From the NCBI GenBank assembly GCA_964618455.1, contig CAZUAQ010000028.1, forward strand, positions 10,521-74,520: a stretch of DNA of 64,000 nt, read 5' to 3'. Each line of letters opens with the position of its first letter. The stretch's first letter is position 1. The notes under the pieces were generated by a model. It saw only the letters and a list, made by a program, of their open reading frames with translations. It was not told the origin of the DNA and did no database searches. The DNA comes from CAZUAQ01 sp964618455. Its GTDB lineage: Bacteria > Planctomycetota > Phycisphaerae > UBA1845 > PWPN01. The position numbers and the translations under genes were made by a program. Positions 43,774 through 51,938 of the stretch are shown one piece after another.

Positions 43774-45495
43774 TCAATCCCGGCAGTCGGGTTCGGCGTC
43801 GATGGCCGGGCCGCTGAAACAGTCCTGGAGAATCGCCATGTCGTTCTCATCGACGTCGCTGTCGGCATCGAGCAGAGCGTGCACGCAGGAGGGCGCGAGC
43901 TGCGGTGTATCCGGACCGCTCATGCAGCGCTGGAAGGCGGCGAAGTCCATCAGGTCCACGTCGTTATCGTTGTCGAAGTCGGCGTCAACGGCGGGGGGAA
44001 CGATGAGCTGGTACTCGAGCGAGGGATCATCCTGGAGAAACAATCCACCGCCACGTAGCACGAAGTTGAAATCGGTCATCAGGTTCATACCGATGATGCC
44101 GTCCAGCGTACCGCCTTCGGGCGAGCCCACTTCCAGAAGCACCACGGGTACATTCGTGAACGTCATCCACTCACCAAGGGCGGGGATGTCGATGCGATCG
44201 ATGTAGAAGCCGGGTTCCATGGTCACGTCTCCGGAGACGCCCTCGATCTCGACAAGGAAGTCCGGCGTGGCCGGGTTGAGGTTTAATCGTGCGGCCACCC
44301 GGTTGCCGATGACGGTGACCTGCGCGCCGGTGTCCAGCATGAACCGGTCCTTGTCAATGGCGGAGCGGTTCCCCTGATAGAGATCGACACTGCTGAGGAA
44401 AAAGAGGCTCTGCGCACCGACGCCGATGATGATCGACGGGCTTTGCGGGGCGTCGAGCGGGCAACCGCCGAACACATCGATACACGGCGTGTATTGGACG
44501 GACACACCACCGAGGGGACGAAGCTCGAGCGGCACGAGATTCGGATACTCGGGGATGGAGAGATCGTCCTGCTCGTAGAACTCGATCAGCGGTGTTTCGT
44601 AGACTTCGGAATCGATGGTGCGCGAAACAGTCTGTTCGTTGTTGAAAGTCGCGGTGTAGTAGACGGATAGCGGTGTCCCGATGGCGGTGAACAGTTCAGG
44701 GGCTCCCGGAGCGGGAGTATCGGCAACGGCGACGGACACGTTCGTCTCACCCACCATGTTGGTCGTGTCCAGCAGAAGCGATTGCGGATCGATGCTGTCG
44801 ATGCCGTCGATGTAAAGACCGATGGGATAACTCACGAACGCATCGACGGAACCGGTCACGCCGGTGATCGTGATCGTGCTGTTCGTCAGCAGACCGTTGC
44901 TCCCAAGGCCGAACGTGAGCCCGGCCGCGTTACTGACGAGATGGGCACCCGCCCCGGTATCGAGCAGGCCGACGGTGTAATCCGCTTCAAGATCATCAGG
45001 CTGAATCAGGGTCCCACCGACGGTGGTGGAGGGAATGGCATCCAGTTCGAGCGACGCGCTGCGTTCATCGGTGGCGACGACGGCAATGTAGGAAATGAAG
45101 CCGTCGATGGGGGGGCTGTCGATCACGAGAACGTGGATGGGGGCTGTGGAAGCGGCCGTGTCCTGAGTCGATGTCGTCGTGTCGTTCGGAGAGGTCTTGC
45201 GTCGGGCGTTCCGCATCTCCAGCAACCGTTCGGAACGCGGCAGTTCATTGAAGGCTCGGGCCGCACGGCGTATGCGCGGCGTCCGGTCAATTTCTGCGGG
45301 CTGCCTGAGCCGGGCGCGTGCTCCCGGCGGATGATGAATCGCTCGAATGCGATCTCCTCCCGAGGCGCGCAGATCCGTGGACTGCCGCTGCCAAGGATCA
45401 GGGGTGGCTCGGCCCGTTTCGGCAGCGAGATCGGCACTCAGCATGCACAGCATCACGCCGACCGCAAGCGGGGCGCGGTGAAGGTTCGATAACAT
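43774..45495 (-). CDS. Secreted pepsin-like aspartyl protease with dockerin-like tail
   Basis: A 573-residue exported protein with two aspartyl-protease motifs in separate halves: LLDTGAGAHLVS (D179-G181) and FMLDTGAQVTVIG (D388-G390). This two-lobed order resembles pepsins, unlike single-lobe retropepsins common in bacteria. A signal peptide (MLSNLHRAPLAVGVMLCMLSADLAA) precedes an Arg-rich region of about 75 residues that may act as a propeptide. The C-terminal 70 residues are a dockerin-like EF-hand pair (DFDNDNDVDLMDFAAFQRCM). GAGGGT on the minus strand lies before the ATG. Activity is inferred from motifs; some such domains are inactive. Confidence 0.7.
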   Translation of the reverse strand: MLSNLHRAPLAVGVMLCMLSADLAAETGRATPDPWQRQSTDLRASGGDRIRAIHHPPGARARLRQPAEIDRTPRIRRAARAFNELPRSERLLEMRNARRKTSPNDTTTSTQDTAASTAPIHVLVIDSPPIDGFISYIAVVATDERSASLELDAIPSTTVGGTLIQPDDLEADYTVGLLDTGAGAHLVSNAAGLTFGLGSNGLLTNSTITITGVTGSVDAFVSYPIGLYIDGIDSIDPQSLLLDTTNMVGETNVSVAVADTPAPGAPELFTAIGTPLSVYYTATFNNEQTVSRTIDSEVYETPLIEFYEQDDLSIPEYPNLVPLELRPLGGVSVQYTPCIDVFGGCPLDAPQSPSIIIGVGAQSLFFLSSVDLYQGNRSAIDKDRFMLDTGAQVTVIGNRVAARLNLNPATPDFLVEIEGVSGDVTMEPGFYIDRIDIPALGEWMTFTNVPVVLLEVGSPEGGTLDGIIGMNLMTDFNFVLRGGGLFLQDDPSLEYQLIVPPAVDADFDNDNDVDLMDFAAFQRCMSGPDTPQLAPSCVHALLDADSDVDENDMAILQDCFSGPAIDAEPDCRD

Positions 45496-45622
45496 GGTGA
45501 CCCTCGGTGTCTCAAATCCGCGACGTCGGGAGGTTTCTCACTAACGATTCTAGCGAAGCCCAGGTGAGATTTCGCGGAAAAAGCGAGGGCCGCCCGATCG
45601 CGTGGCAGACTCGAGCGGATGC

Positions 45623-46954
45623 CTATTGGTGCGCATCGACATGCGTCGGTGGGGCGTCGAGATTGGCTTTATGCTCCTCCACGACCCTGTCGATCATGGC
45701 CAGCACGTCCGGATTGTCCTGTGCCACGTTAAACCGTTCGGAGGGATCGATCTCGATCTGATGCAGACGCAGCGGGTCGTGCCTGTCGATCTTCTTCGCG
45801 CCTTCGCCGTATCCGTACTGCGTAATGAAGTGTGCCTTCCACACACCGACCCGCACGGCGTAGAGCGTCGAACCGCGGTAGTAGAAGAGATCCTTCCGCG
45901 GCGTGGGGGCGGCATCGCGCAGGACGGGGCTGATGTCCACACCGTCGACGACGCGATCATCGGGCAGGTTCGCCCCGGCCAGCCGGATGGCGGTGGTGTA
46001 AAGGTCCATCGTGCAGGCGATCTCGGGCGTGACCGTATTGGCGCGGACCGTTCCGGGCCACCAGGCGATGCCCGGTACACGCATCCCGCCTTCATACGTG
46101 GTCCCTTTGCCGGCATGCAGCAGCCCCGCCGATCCGCCGCGCGACCCCATGATCAACCAGGGCCCGTTGTCGCTGGTGAAGAAGACGAAGGTGTTCTTGT
46201 GGAGATTCAGGTAGCGTAACTCGTCGAGAATCCGGCCGACGGACCAGTCGATCTCTTCCACGACATCGCCGTAGAGTCCGTGGCGGCTTTTGCCCTTGAA
46301 CTTGTCGGACGCGAAGAGGGGCACGTGCGGAAACGTGTACGGCAGGTAGAGGAAGAAAGGCTTGTTCTTGTTTGACCGGATGAACTTGATCGCTTCCTCG
46401 GTGTAACGCGGCGTGAGCGTGGTCTGTTCGGCGGGTTCCTCGATCACGGTCTCCTGATCGATGACCGGACAGGGCTTCATGTCGTTGGAGTAGGGGATGC
46501 CGTAGTAGCGGTCGAAGCCGTGCCGCGTGGGCAAGTAGGGGGGCAGGTGTCCGAGGTGCCATTTTCCGATGCAGGCGGTCTTGTAGCCCACCTCCTTCAA
46601 TGCCTCTGCCAGGGTGATTTCGGACGCGGGGAGTCCGTCGGTGGAATCCGGAAAGAGCACTCGGCGTTGGCGGCCCGCCATGCCGGTGCGAATGGGGTAC
46701 CTGCCGGTCATCAGTGCCGCCCGGCTGGGTGTGCACACGGAGGCGGCGGAGTAGAACTGCGTGAAGCGCATACCCTCATCCGCCATGCGGTCCAGGTTCG
46801 GCGTGGCGAGCGTGGGATGGCCATAGCAGCCGAGATCGCCGTACCCGAGATCGTCGGCAAACAGGATAATGATGTTGGGCCGGGCCTGGAGGTCGGATGT
46901 CTGAAACAGGCTGCCGAGCAACAGGGCGAGTACGGGAAGGGCGCGAACCATCAT
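45623..46954 (-). CDS. Exported type I (formylglycine) sulfatase
   Basis: A 443-residue arylsulfatase-A-like enzyme that would remove sulfate esters from polysaccharides or lipids. After a signal peptide (about residues 1-23) comes RPNIIILFADDLGYGDLGCYG, with the metal-binding DD at residues 34-35. The activation motif is CTPSR (C74-R78), whose Cys is converted to formylglycine. GKWHLGH and FFTSDNGP carry further active-site residues. No sulfatase-maturing enzyme is in the window. Sulfatases are abundant in marine planctomycetes. AGGAAG on the minus strand precedes the start; two adjacent ATG codons (46954 and 46951) are possible. Confidence 0.93.
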   Translation of the reverse strand: MMVRALPVLALLLGSLFQTSDLQARPNIIILFADDLGYGDLGCYGHPTLATPNLDRMADEGMRFTQFYSAASVCTPSRAALMTGRYPIRTGMAGRQRRVLFPDSTDGLPASEITLAEALKEVGYKTACIGKWHLGHLPPYLPTRHGFDRYYGIPYSNDMKPCPVIDQETVIEEPAEQTTLTPRYTEEAIKFIRSNKNKPFFLYLPYTFPHVPLFASDKFKGKSRHGLYGDVVEEIDWSVGRILDELRYLNLHKNTFVFFTSDNGPWLIMGSRGGSAGLLHAGKGTTYEGGMRVPGIAWWPGTVRANTVTPEIACTMDLYTTAIRLAGANLPDDRVVDGVDISPVLRDAAPTPRKDLFYYRGSTLYAVRVGVWKAHFITQYGYGEGAKKIDRHDPLRLHQIEIDPSERFNVAQDNPDVLAMIDRVVEEHKANLDAPPTHVDAHQ

Positions 46955-47201
46955 GGGAGTCTTCCTGCTAGCGAAGTGTTCGATGAATCAGGTACGTGGT
47001 GGCGATGGTATGATACGGCGGGAGGGGTCGCAAGCGGCTGGATCGGGGGCATGATCCAAGGTCGAAATCGGCTGTGAATGGCGGTGCCAAATGAACTTAA
47101 GGAGGAGGGTCCGATTCTCCGATGCAAGAAAGGGCGACCCGGAAATCGGGGTGCGAGCGAGTCCTTACCACCATCGAGCTGAAAGTCCAGCGGGGAGAGT
47201 C

Positions 47202-47990
47202 ATGCGTTTCGTACGAGTAAGCCTTCTCATCATGATCGGTCTGGGCCTGGCCGGCTGCACGGCCCCGAACAAGGGCGCCGGTGTGCTGAATCAACTGCCG
47301 GATCCCGTGGTGCAGCGCTGGCCGCATGTCGTGCCTTCTCCCGCGCCACCCCGGCCGCCGGCACATCCCAAGCCTCAGCCGCGGGTTGTCCGCCCTGAGC
47401 CGCGGCAGGTCGAGCCGACACCCCGTGTGACCTCGCGATCCCTCGAGGGGGTCCACATCGTCGTGGACCCGGGCCATGGCGGAAAGGATCCCGGAGCAAG
47501 CTCCAGGCATATCTCCCTTCCCGAAAAGAAGATCGTCCTGAGCATTGCCAACGAGTTGACGAAAGAACTCCGGGCCCGCGGGGCGCGCGTCACGCAGACG
47601 AGAACAAGCGACAAGTACATTTCCCTGGAGCAGCGGGCACGCGTAGCGGAAAAAACGCGGGCGGACATGCTGGTCTCCATTCACGCTGATGCCGCCGCCA
47701 ACACCTCTGCCAACGGGATCGGACTGTTCATCGCGCGGAACGCCTCCAAGGAAAGCCGGTATGCCGCCATCCGCATGCATCGGACACTCAAGAGTAAGGG
47801 CTTCGAGTGCCGGGCGATTCAACGCAAGGGATTCATTGTGCTGGTCGGCCATTCCCGCCCCTCCATGCTGATCGAAACCGGATTCATGTCGAATCGTAAT
47901 GATGCGCTGGCACTGGCCAAGTCCGCTCACCGATCGCGTGTCGCGAAGGCCATCGCCGACGGGCTCGACGTCCATTTCAAATCGCAGTAG
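47202..47990 (+). CDS. N-acetylmuramoyl-L-alanine amidase lipoprotein
   Basis: A 262-residue zinc amidase (Amidase_3, AmiC/CwlD type) that cleaves the bond between muramic acid and L-Ala in peptidoglycan. The lipobox LAGC gives C19, so it is anchored outside the inner membrane. A Pro-rich linker (about 30-75) precedes the catalytic domain. Zinc ligands H92 (DPGHGGKDPGA), E108 and H161 (SIHADA) and the catalytic E225 (LIETGFMSN) are all present, so it should be active. GGGGAGAG at 47192-47199 fixes the ATG at 47202. Its presence suggests the organism makes peptidoglycan. It stands alone on the strand. Confidence 0.9.
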   Translation: MRFVRVSLLIMIGLGLAGCTAPNKGAGVLNQLPDPVVQRWPHVVPSPAPPRPPAHPKPQPRVVRPEPRQVEPTPRVTSRSLEGVHIVVDPGHGGKDPGASSRHISLPEKKIVLSIANELTKELRARGARVTQTRTSDKYISLEQRARVAEKTRADMLVSIHADAAANTSANGIGLFIARNASKESRYAAIRMHRTLKSKGFECRAIQRKGFIVLVGHSRPSMLIETGFMSNRNDALALAKSAHRSRVAKAIADGLDVHFKSQ

Positions 47991-48125
47991 ATGCATCAGC
48001 CCCAGTAATATGGGCCCTGCGCCACATTCCCCTTCTCATCGAGGCGAGGCCTTACCGCCGGGGTTGACCTCGCGCACACCGTGCGTGTGTAATGAAGCCG
48101 CCTATCACGTGAGGAGGTTTCATTC

Positions 48126-48380
48126 ATGAGCGCATCATCCGGCAGGGACCCATCCATCCGCGACGATCCTGATCGGCCCGAACCCTCGTCCTATGCCGGT
48201 CCCCCGGAGGAAGATCCGGAGTACGGCGATCTCCTGCTGGTCGACCTGCTTCGACCGGATTGGAAGCACTTCTTCAAGCGGTACCGCGTCGATTTCTGGG
48301 GATTCGTCATCATCTCCGCCATCTGTGCCTGCATCATTCTTGGAACCCAGTGGCTCGCCCGGATCGGGGCAAACTCATGA
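48126..48380 (+). CDS. Small single-span membrane protein upstream of symporter
   Basis: An 84-residue protein with a hydrophilic, acidic N-terminus, a conserved-looking LLRPDWKHFFKRYRVDFWGF segment and one C-terminal transmembrane helix (FVIISAICACIILGTQWLA). GAGGAGG at about 48111-48117 strongly supports the ATG at 48126. It ends 110 bp before a sodium:solute symporter gene. Several SSS transporters have a small membrane partner encoded just upstream, so it may be an accessory subunit. No family is recognised. Confidence 0.65.
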   Translation: MSASSGRDPSIRDDPDRPEPSSYAGPPEEDPEYGDLLLVDLLRPDWKHFFKRYRVDFWGFVIISAICACIILGTQWLARIGANS

Positions 48381-48489
48381 CGTGCCTGTTGTGTGTCATG
48401 TCGCCGATAAGGGCGGGCGAAGGCGGGAGACATCCTCTCCGGCCTGACGGGATGGATCCGGGCTCCCTCGGCTCCCGGGGGGCTGTCGC

Positions 48490-50049
48490 GTGAACCTTCA
48501 CCCGTTGGACTGGGCCGTCCTCGTCATCTATCTGTTGGCCATATTCGTCATCGGGCTGGTCTGCACGAAGCTGGTCCGGACCCAGTCGGATCTGTTTCTC
48601 GGCGGGCGGCGCTTCGGGAAGCTGATGCTGACCTTTCAGTCGTTCGGGATCGGCACGCACTCCGAACAGGTTGTGGCGGTGGTGGGGCAGTGCTACCGGC
48701 TCGGCCTCGCGGGGATCTGGTGGCAGTTCATGTGGCTCTTCGCCACGCCGGTGTACTGGCTCTCGTTTCCACTGCTTCGCCGGATGCGGGTGATGACGAC
48801 AGCGGACTACTGGGCCGAGCGTTTCTCGCCCGGGCTCGGACGCTTCTCGGCATTCGTCGGCGTGTTCCAGGTGACGTTCACGATTGCCACGATGCTCAAG
48901 GCGGTCAGCACCGTGCTGGAGGCGGTGACGGACCAGGCGATTCGCGAGGAATGGGTCGTGCCGATCTGCGCGACGTTGTTCGTGTTCTACGGCATCGCCG
49001 GCGGACTGTATGCCGCCACCATCACGGACATCATCCAGGGGATCCTGACCATATTTCTCTCGTTGCTGCTGATCCCGTTCATTCTCCATGAGACAGGTGG
49101 CATGTCGGGATTGCACGATCTGCTGGATCCGTCCAAGTTCAGCCTGACCGTGCCCGCGAAGATGACGGTCTTCTATATTGCCATGCTTTCGATCAATTCC
49201 CTCGTCGGTGTCTACACGGGCCCGCACACGATGACGAACGCCGGGTCCGGGCGTACCGAGTGGGACGTGCGCGTGGGGACGATGTCGGGCACGCTGCTCA
49301 AGCGTTTCTGTACCGTATCCTGGGCATTTCTCGGGCTGGGGGCGCTGGCGCTGTATCCAAGCCTGGTGAACGAAGAGGAGGCTTTCGGGCACCTCGTGCG
49401 CGACCTGTTGCCCAACGGGTTGACCGGCTTGATGATCGCCGCCGTGCTGGCGGCGGTGATGTCCACGTGCGACGCGCTGATGCTGACCGGGGCCGCGTTG
49501 ATCACGCGGAACCTCTACAGGGACCGCCACACGGACCGAAGCGAGGCGCACTACATCTGGGTCGGGCGGATTGCATCGGTGGGGGTCGTGCTGCTGGCAA
49601 GTCTTCTCGCCTTCGCGTTACCGAGTGTCCTCCATGGATTGAAGTGGATCTGGTCGATGTACGCTTTCCTTGGACTGGCCTGGTGGGCGGGGGTCATCTG
49701 GCCGCGCGCGACGACGCTGGCCGCCTGGATGAGTTCGCTGGTGACGGCACTCGTATACCTGGTGACCTGGTCCTGCAACAGGTGGGGCATCGAGTTGATG
49801 CTGACCACGTGCTTTTCCACACGCCGGGAGGTCGTCGACGGTTTGCTCAGCGTGTTCGGCGATGCAGCCCACAAGGCGTTCGACATCAGCTACCCGGTCC
49901 AAATCGCGCTGTATCTCTCCGCGGGCCTGATCACGCTGGTGGTGACGAGTTTCCTGACCACGCACCGCGACCCGGCACGCGTGGCTCGGTTCTATCGCAA
50001 GATGCGGGCACCGGTCGGGCAGTCGCCGGAGTTCGATCGAGAGGGATAA
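48490..50049 (+). CDS. Sodium:solute symporter (SSS family)
   Basis: A 519-residue permease with about 13 hydrophobic helices that would couple sodium entry to uptake of an organic solute. The family signature region is seen in QSDLFLGGRRFGKLMLTFQSFGIGTHSEQ, IWWQFMWLFATPVYWLSFPLLRRMRVMTTADYWAERF, YGIAGGLYAATITDIIQG and AAVMSTCDALML. The start is the GTG at 48490, with no strong ribosome-binding sequence, so the start is less certain than the gene. The solute cannot be predicted. It follows the small membrane protein above. Confidence 0.88.
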   Translation: MNLHPLDWAVLVIYLLAIFVIGLVCTKLVRTQSDLFLGGRRFGKLMLTFQSFGIGTHSEQVVAVVGQCYRLGLAGIWWQFMWLFATPVYWLSFPLLRRMRVMTTADYWAERFSPGLGRFSAFVGVFQVTFTIATMLKAVSTVLEAVTDQAIREEWVVPICATLFVFYGIAGGLYAATITDIIQGILTIFLSLLLIPFILHETGGMSGLHDLLDPSKFSLTVPAKMTVFYIAMLSINSLVGVYTGPHTMTNAGSGRTEWDVRVGTMSGTLLKRFCTVSWAFLGLGALALYPSLVNEEEAFGHLVRDLLPNGLTGLMIAAVLAAVMSTCDALMLTGAALITRNLYRDRHTDRSEAHYIWVGRIASVGVVLLASLLAFALPSVLHGLKWIWSMYAFLGLAWWAGVIWPRATTLAAWMSSLVTALVYLVTWSCNRWGIELMLTTCFSTRREVVDGLLSVFGDAAHKAFDISYPVQIALYLSAGLITLVVTSFLTTHRDPARVARFYRKMRAPVGQSPEFDREG

Positions 50050-50181
50050 AGTGGGGCCATGTGCCAGTTCTCTATTGACATAAAGAGAACCCTGCCGGAC
50101 AATACCAAAACCTGTACCCGTTCAATTCATCATGGAGGGCGTCGGCAGCCGGGAGGGCGATGCAATCGAAAGGGGATCACG

Positions 50182-51084
50182 ATGTCGCGTCAAAGTCTTA
50201 TCCTGGCTTGGGGCGTGCTGGCTTCGACGGTGTGTGCCGAGAATCATCTCATCAATCCCAGCTTTGACAATCCACCTTTTCCGGTAGTGGATTGCCGGGA
50301 ACGCAATCTGCAGCAGGTCACAGGCTGGTTGCGTTCGGAGCAGGTCGGCAGCGAGATCGTAGCCGCCGGTCCACTGGCCTTTCGAAACGGATTGGTCGAC
50401 GTCCCAGCGTGCCCGCGCGATCCAGAGGGAGCGTCGGACAGCATACATGCCTCCATCGAATTGCAGTGTGTTCCGCAGCAGATCTCGGGGATGGAACAGA
50501 CCGTCAGCGGATTCAACCCGGGGCAGGTCTGCACGTTTTCGGGGTACTGGAGTCTCGGCACATCCCCGGATGTTCTGGGTGGCCCGGCCACGGACGCCCT
50601 CGCGTTTGCCCAGATCTTCGACAATGCCGATGGGAGCGGAGATGCTTTGGCGACGGCCACGCTGTCGGCAGCGCCGGGCACGATGACGGATTGGCAGCCT
50701 TTCAGCATTTCCGGGACGATCACGGGAGAGGTTGTGACCGTTCGTGTCTGGATTCTGAGCGGGGGCGGGCTCTGCCAGCAGACGGGATTTCACCTGGATG
50801 GCTGCTCACTGACGGCGGAGACGCCCTGCGGCCAGCCCTTCGCCGACGCCGATGCCGATGGGGATGTGGACGGCACGGATTTCGCGGTGCTTCAGCAGTG
50901 TTTGACCGGCGATGCGGAGAATCATCCTGCCATTCCTTCGGATCCCGGCCTGTGCGCGTGCTTCAACCGCGAGGGCGACGATGATGACATCGACGCCATG
51001 GACGTGGAAGCCTTCATGAACTGCGTGACCGGCCCGATGGTGCCTTACGCCACATATCCGAATCCATTGTGCGACGACGCGCCT
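50182..51084 (+). CDS. Secreted protein with dockerin-like EF-hand tail
   Basis: A 300-residue exported protein. The signal peptide is MSRQSLILAWGVLASTVCAE. The body (about 20-215) contains NHLINPSFDNPPFP, the opening of many carbohydrate-binding/PEP-type beta-sandwich domains, and several Cys. The C-terminus (DADADGDVDGTDFAVLQQCLTG, then DDDDIDAMDVEAFMNCVTG) is the same dockerin-like tail seen in the proteins at 40205 and 43774. AAGGGGAT precedes the ATG at 50182, which begins the signal peptide; the open frame to 50059 is not used. The function is unknown. Confidence 0.65.
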
Positions 51085-51101
51085 TAGTGTTATAACAGGG
51101 C

Positions 51102-51938
51102 GTGTTTTTTCGCAGACAACCCTCCGAAAGATCCCCCCGGGCGGCGAAGGTTCGGCGCGACCACGCCGTCTGCGCTGCATGCCTGCTGGGTGTGTTGGGC
51201 ATGTCTTCGCCTGGATGGGCGCACCCGGTCCTGAAGCAATCCGTGATGCATCGCACGCGTGTCATGGCGAGTGCGGAACATATCGACGTAGAGATTCGAT
51301 TGACATTCTACGAAGCCCCCTCGCGTGCAGAGCGCGATCGCATGGATGCGGACAGGGACGGGATGATCTCGGCCACGGAATGCGAGGCCTACGTCAATGC
51401 GAATGAAGAGGCGTGGCGCTCCTCCCTGGGGCTTCGCGTCGACGGCGAAGTGGTGGACCCCATCACACTTTACGCTCCGCGTGTGGATCTGCTGGCTCGC
51501 GAAGAAGTCAATACGGGGCGGCACGAACTGACCCTGAGCTACTTCGTCAAGACGCCTCCGCAACCGCCGGATACCTTTACCGTGGAGATTTCCGATCACC
51601 TCTGGTCCGACACGAGCCGCATCCCCGATCTGACCGTCAGTAGTTCGGAGGGGCTTCGAGCGTTCAGGGACGGTGGCCACGGATGGGAAGACCAGGTCAC
51701 CTCGCCGGGCGATCCGCTGCGCACGCGTGTCATCATCTCGCGCATCGAAGAGGGACCGCAGATAACGACATCGGTGGAGAAGGCTTCCCCGGTGCAGGCC
51801 CAGGGGAAGCCTGGAACGGCACGAAGCGATGGCAGTCGAAAGGGATCCTGGTTCTATTGGCTTGCTCTGGTGATGATCGCCGCACTGGCAGTATTCGCGG
51901 GAGTTTCGAGCAGGATAAGCACTCATGGTAAGGAATGA
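51102..51938 (+). CDS. NicO/HupE-like periplasmic domain protein with one membrane anchor
   Basis: A 278-residue exported protein. After a signal peptide ending in GWAHP comes a domain with an EF-hand-like loop, MDADRDGMISATECEAYV, as found in the periplasmic N-terminal domain of NicO/HupE-type nickel or cobalt permeases. The permease helices are missing: only one C-terminal helix (GSWFYWLALVMIAALAVFAGV) remains. It starts with GTG at 51102 after a TGTTATAACA palindrome. Its end overlaps the start of the PHP-type gene by 14 bp, so the two are probably co-translated. The function is unknown; a metal link is an inference. Confidence 0.55.
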   Translation: MFFRRQPSERSPRAAKVRRDHAVCAACLLGVLGMSSPGWAHPVLKQSVMHRTRVMASAEHIDVEIRLTFYEAPSRAERDRMDADRDGMISATECEAYVNANEEAWRSSLGLRVDGEVVDPITLYAPRVDLLAREEVNTGRHELTLSYFVKTPPQPPDTFTVEISDHLWSDTSRIPDLTVSSSEGLRAFRDGGHGWEDQVTSPGDPLRTRVIISRIEEGPQITTSVEKASPVQAQGKPGTARSDGSRKGSWFYWLALVMIAALAVFAGVSSRISTHGKE

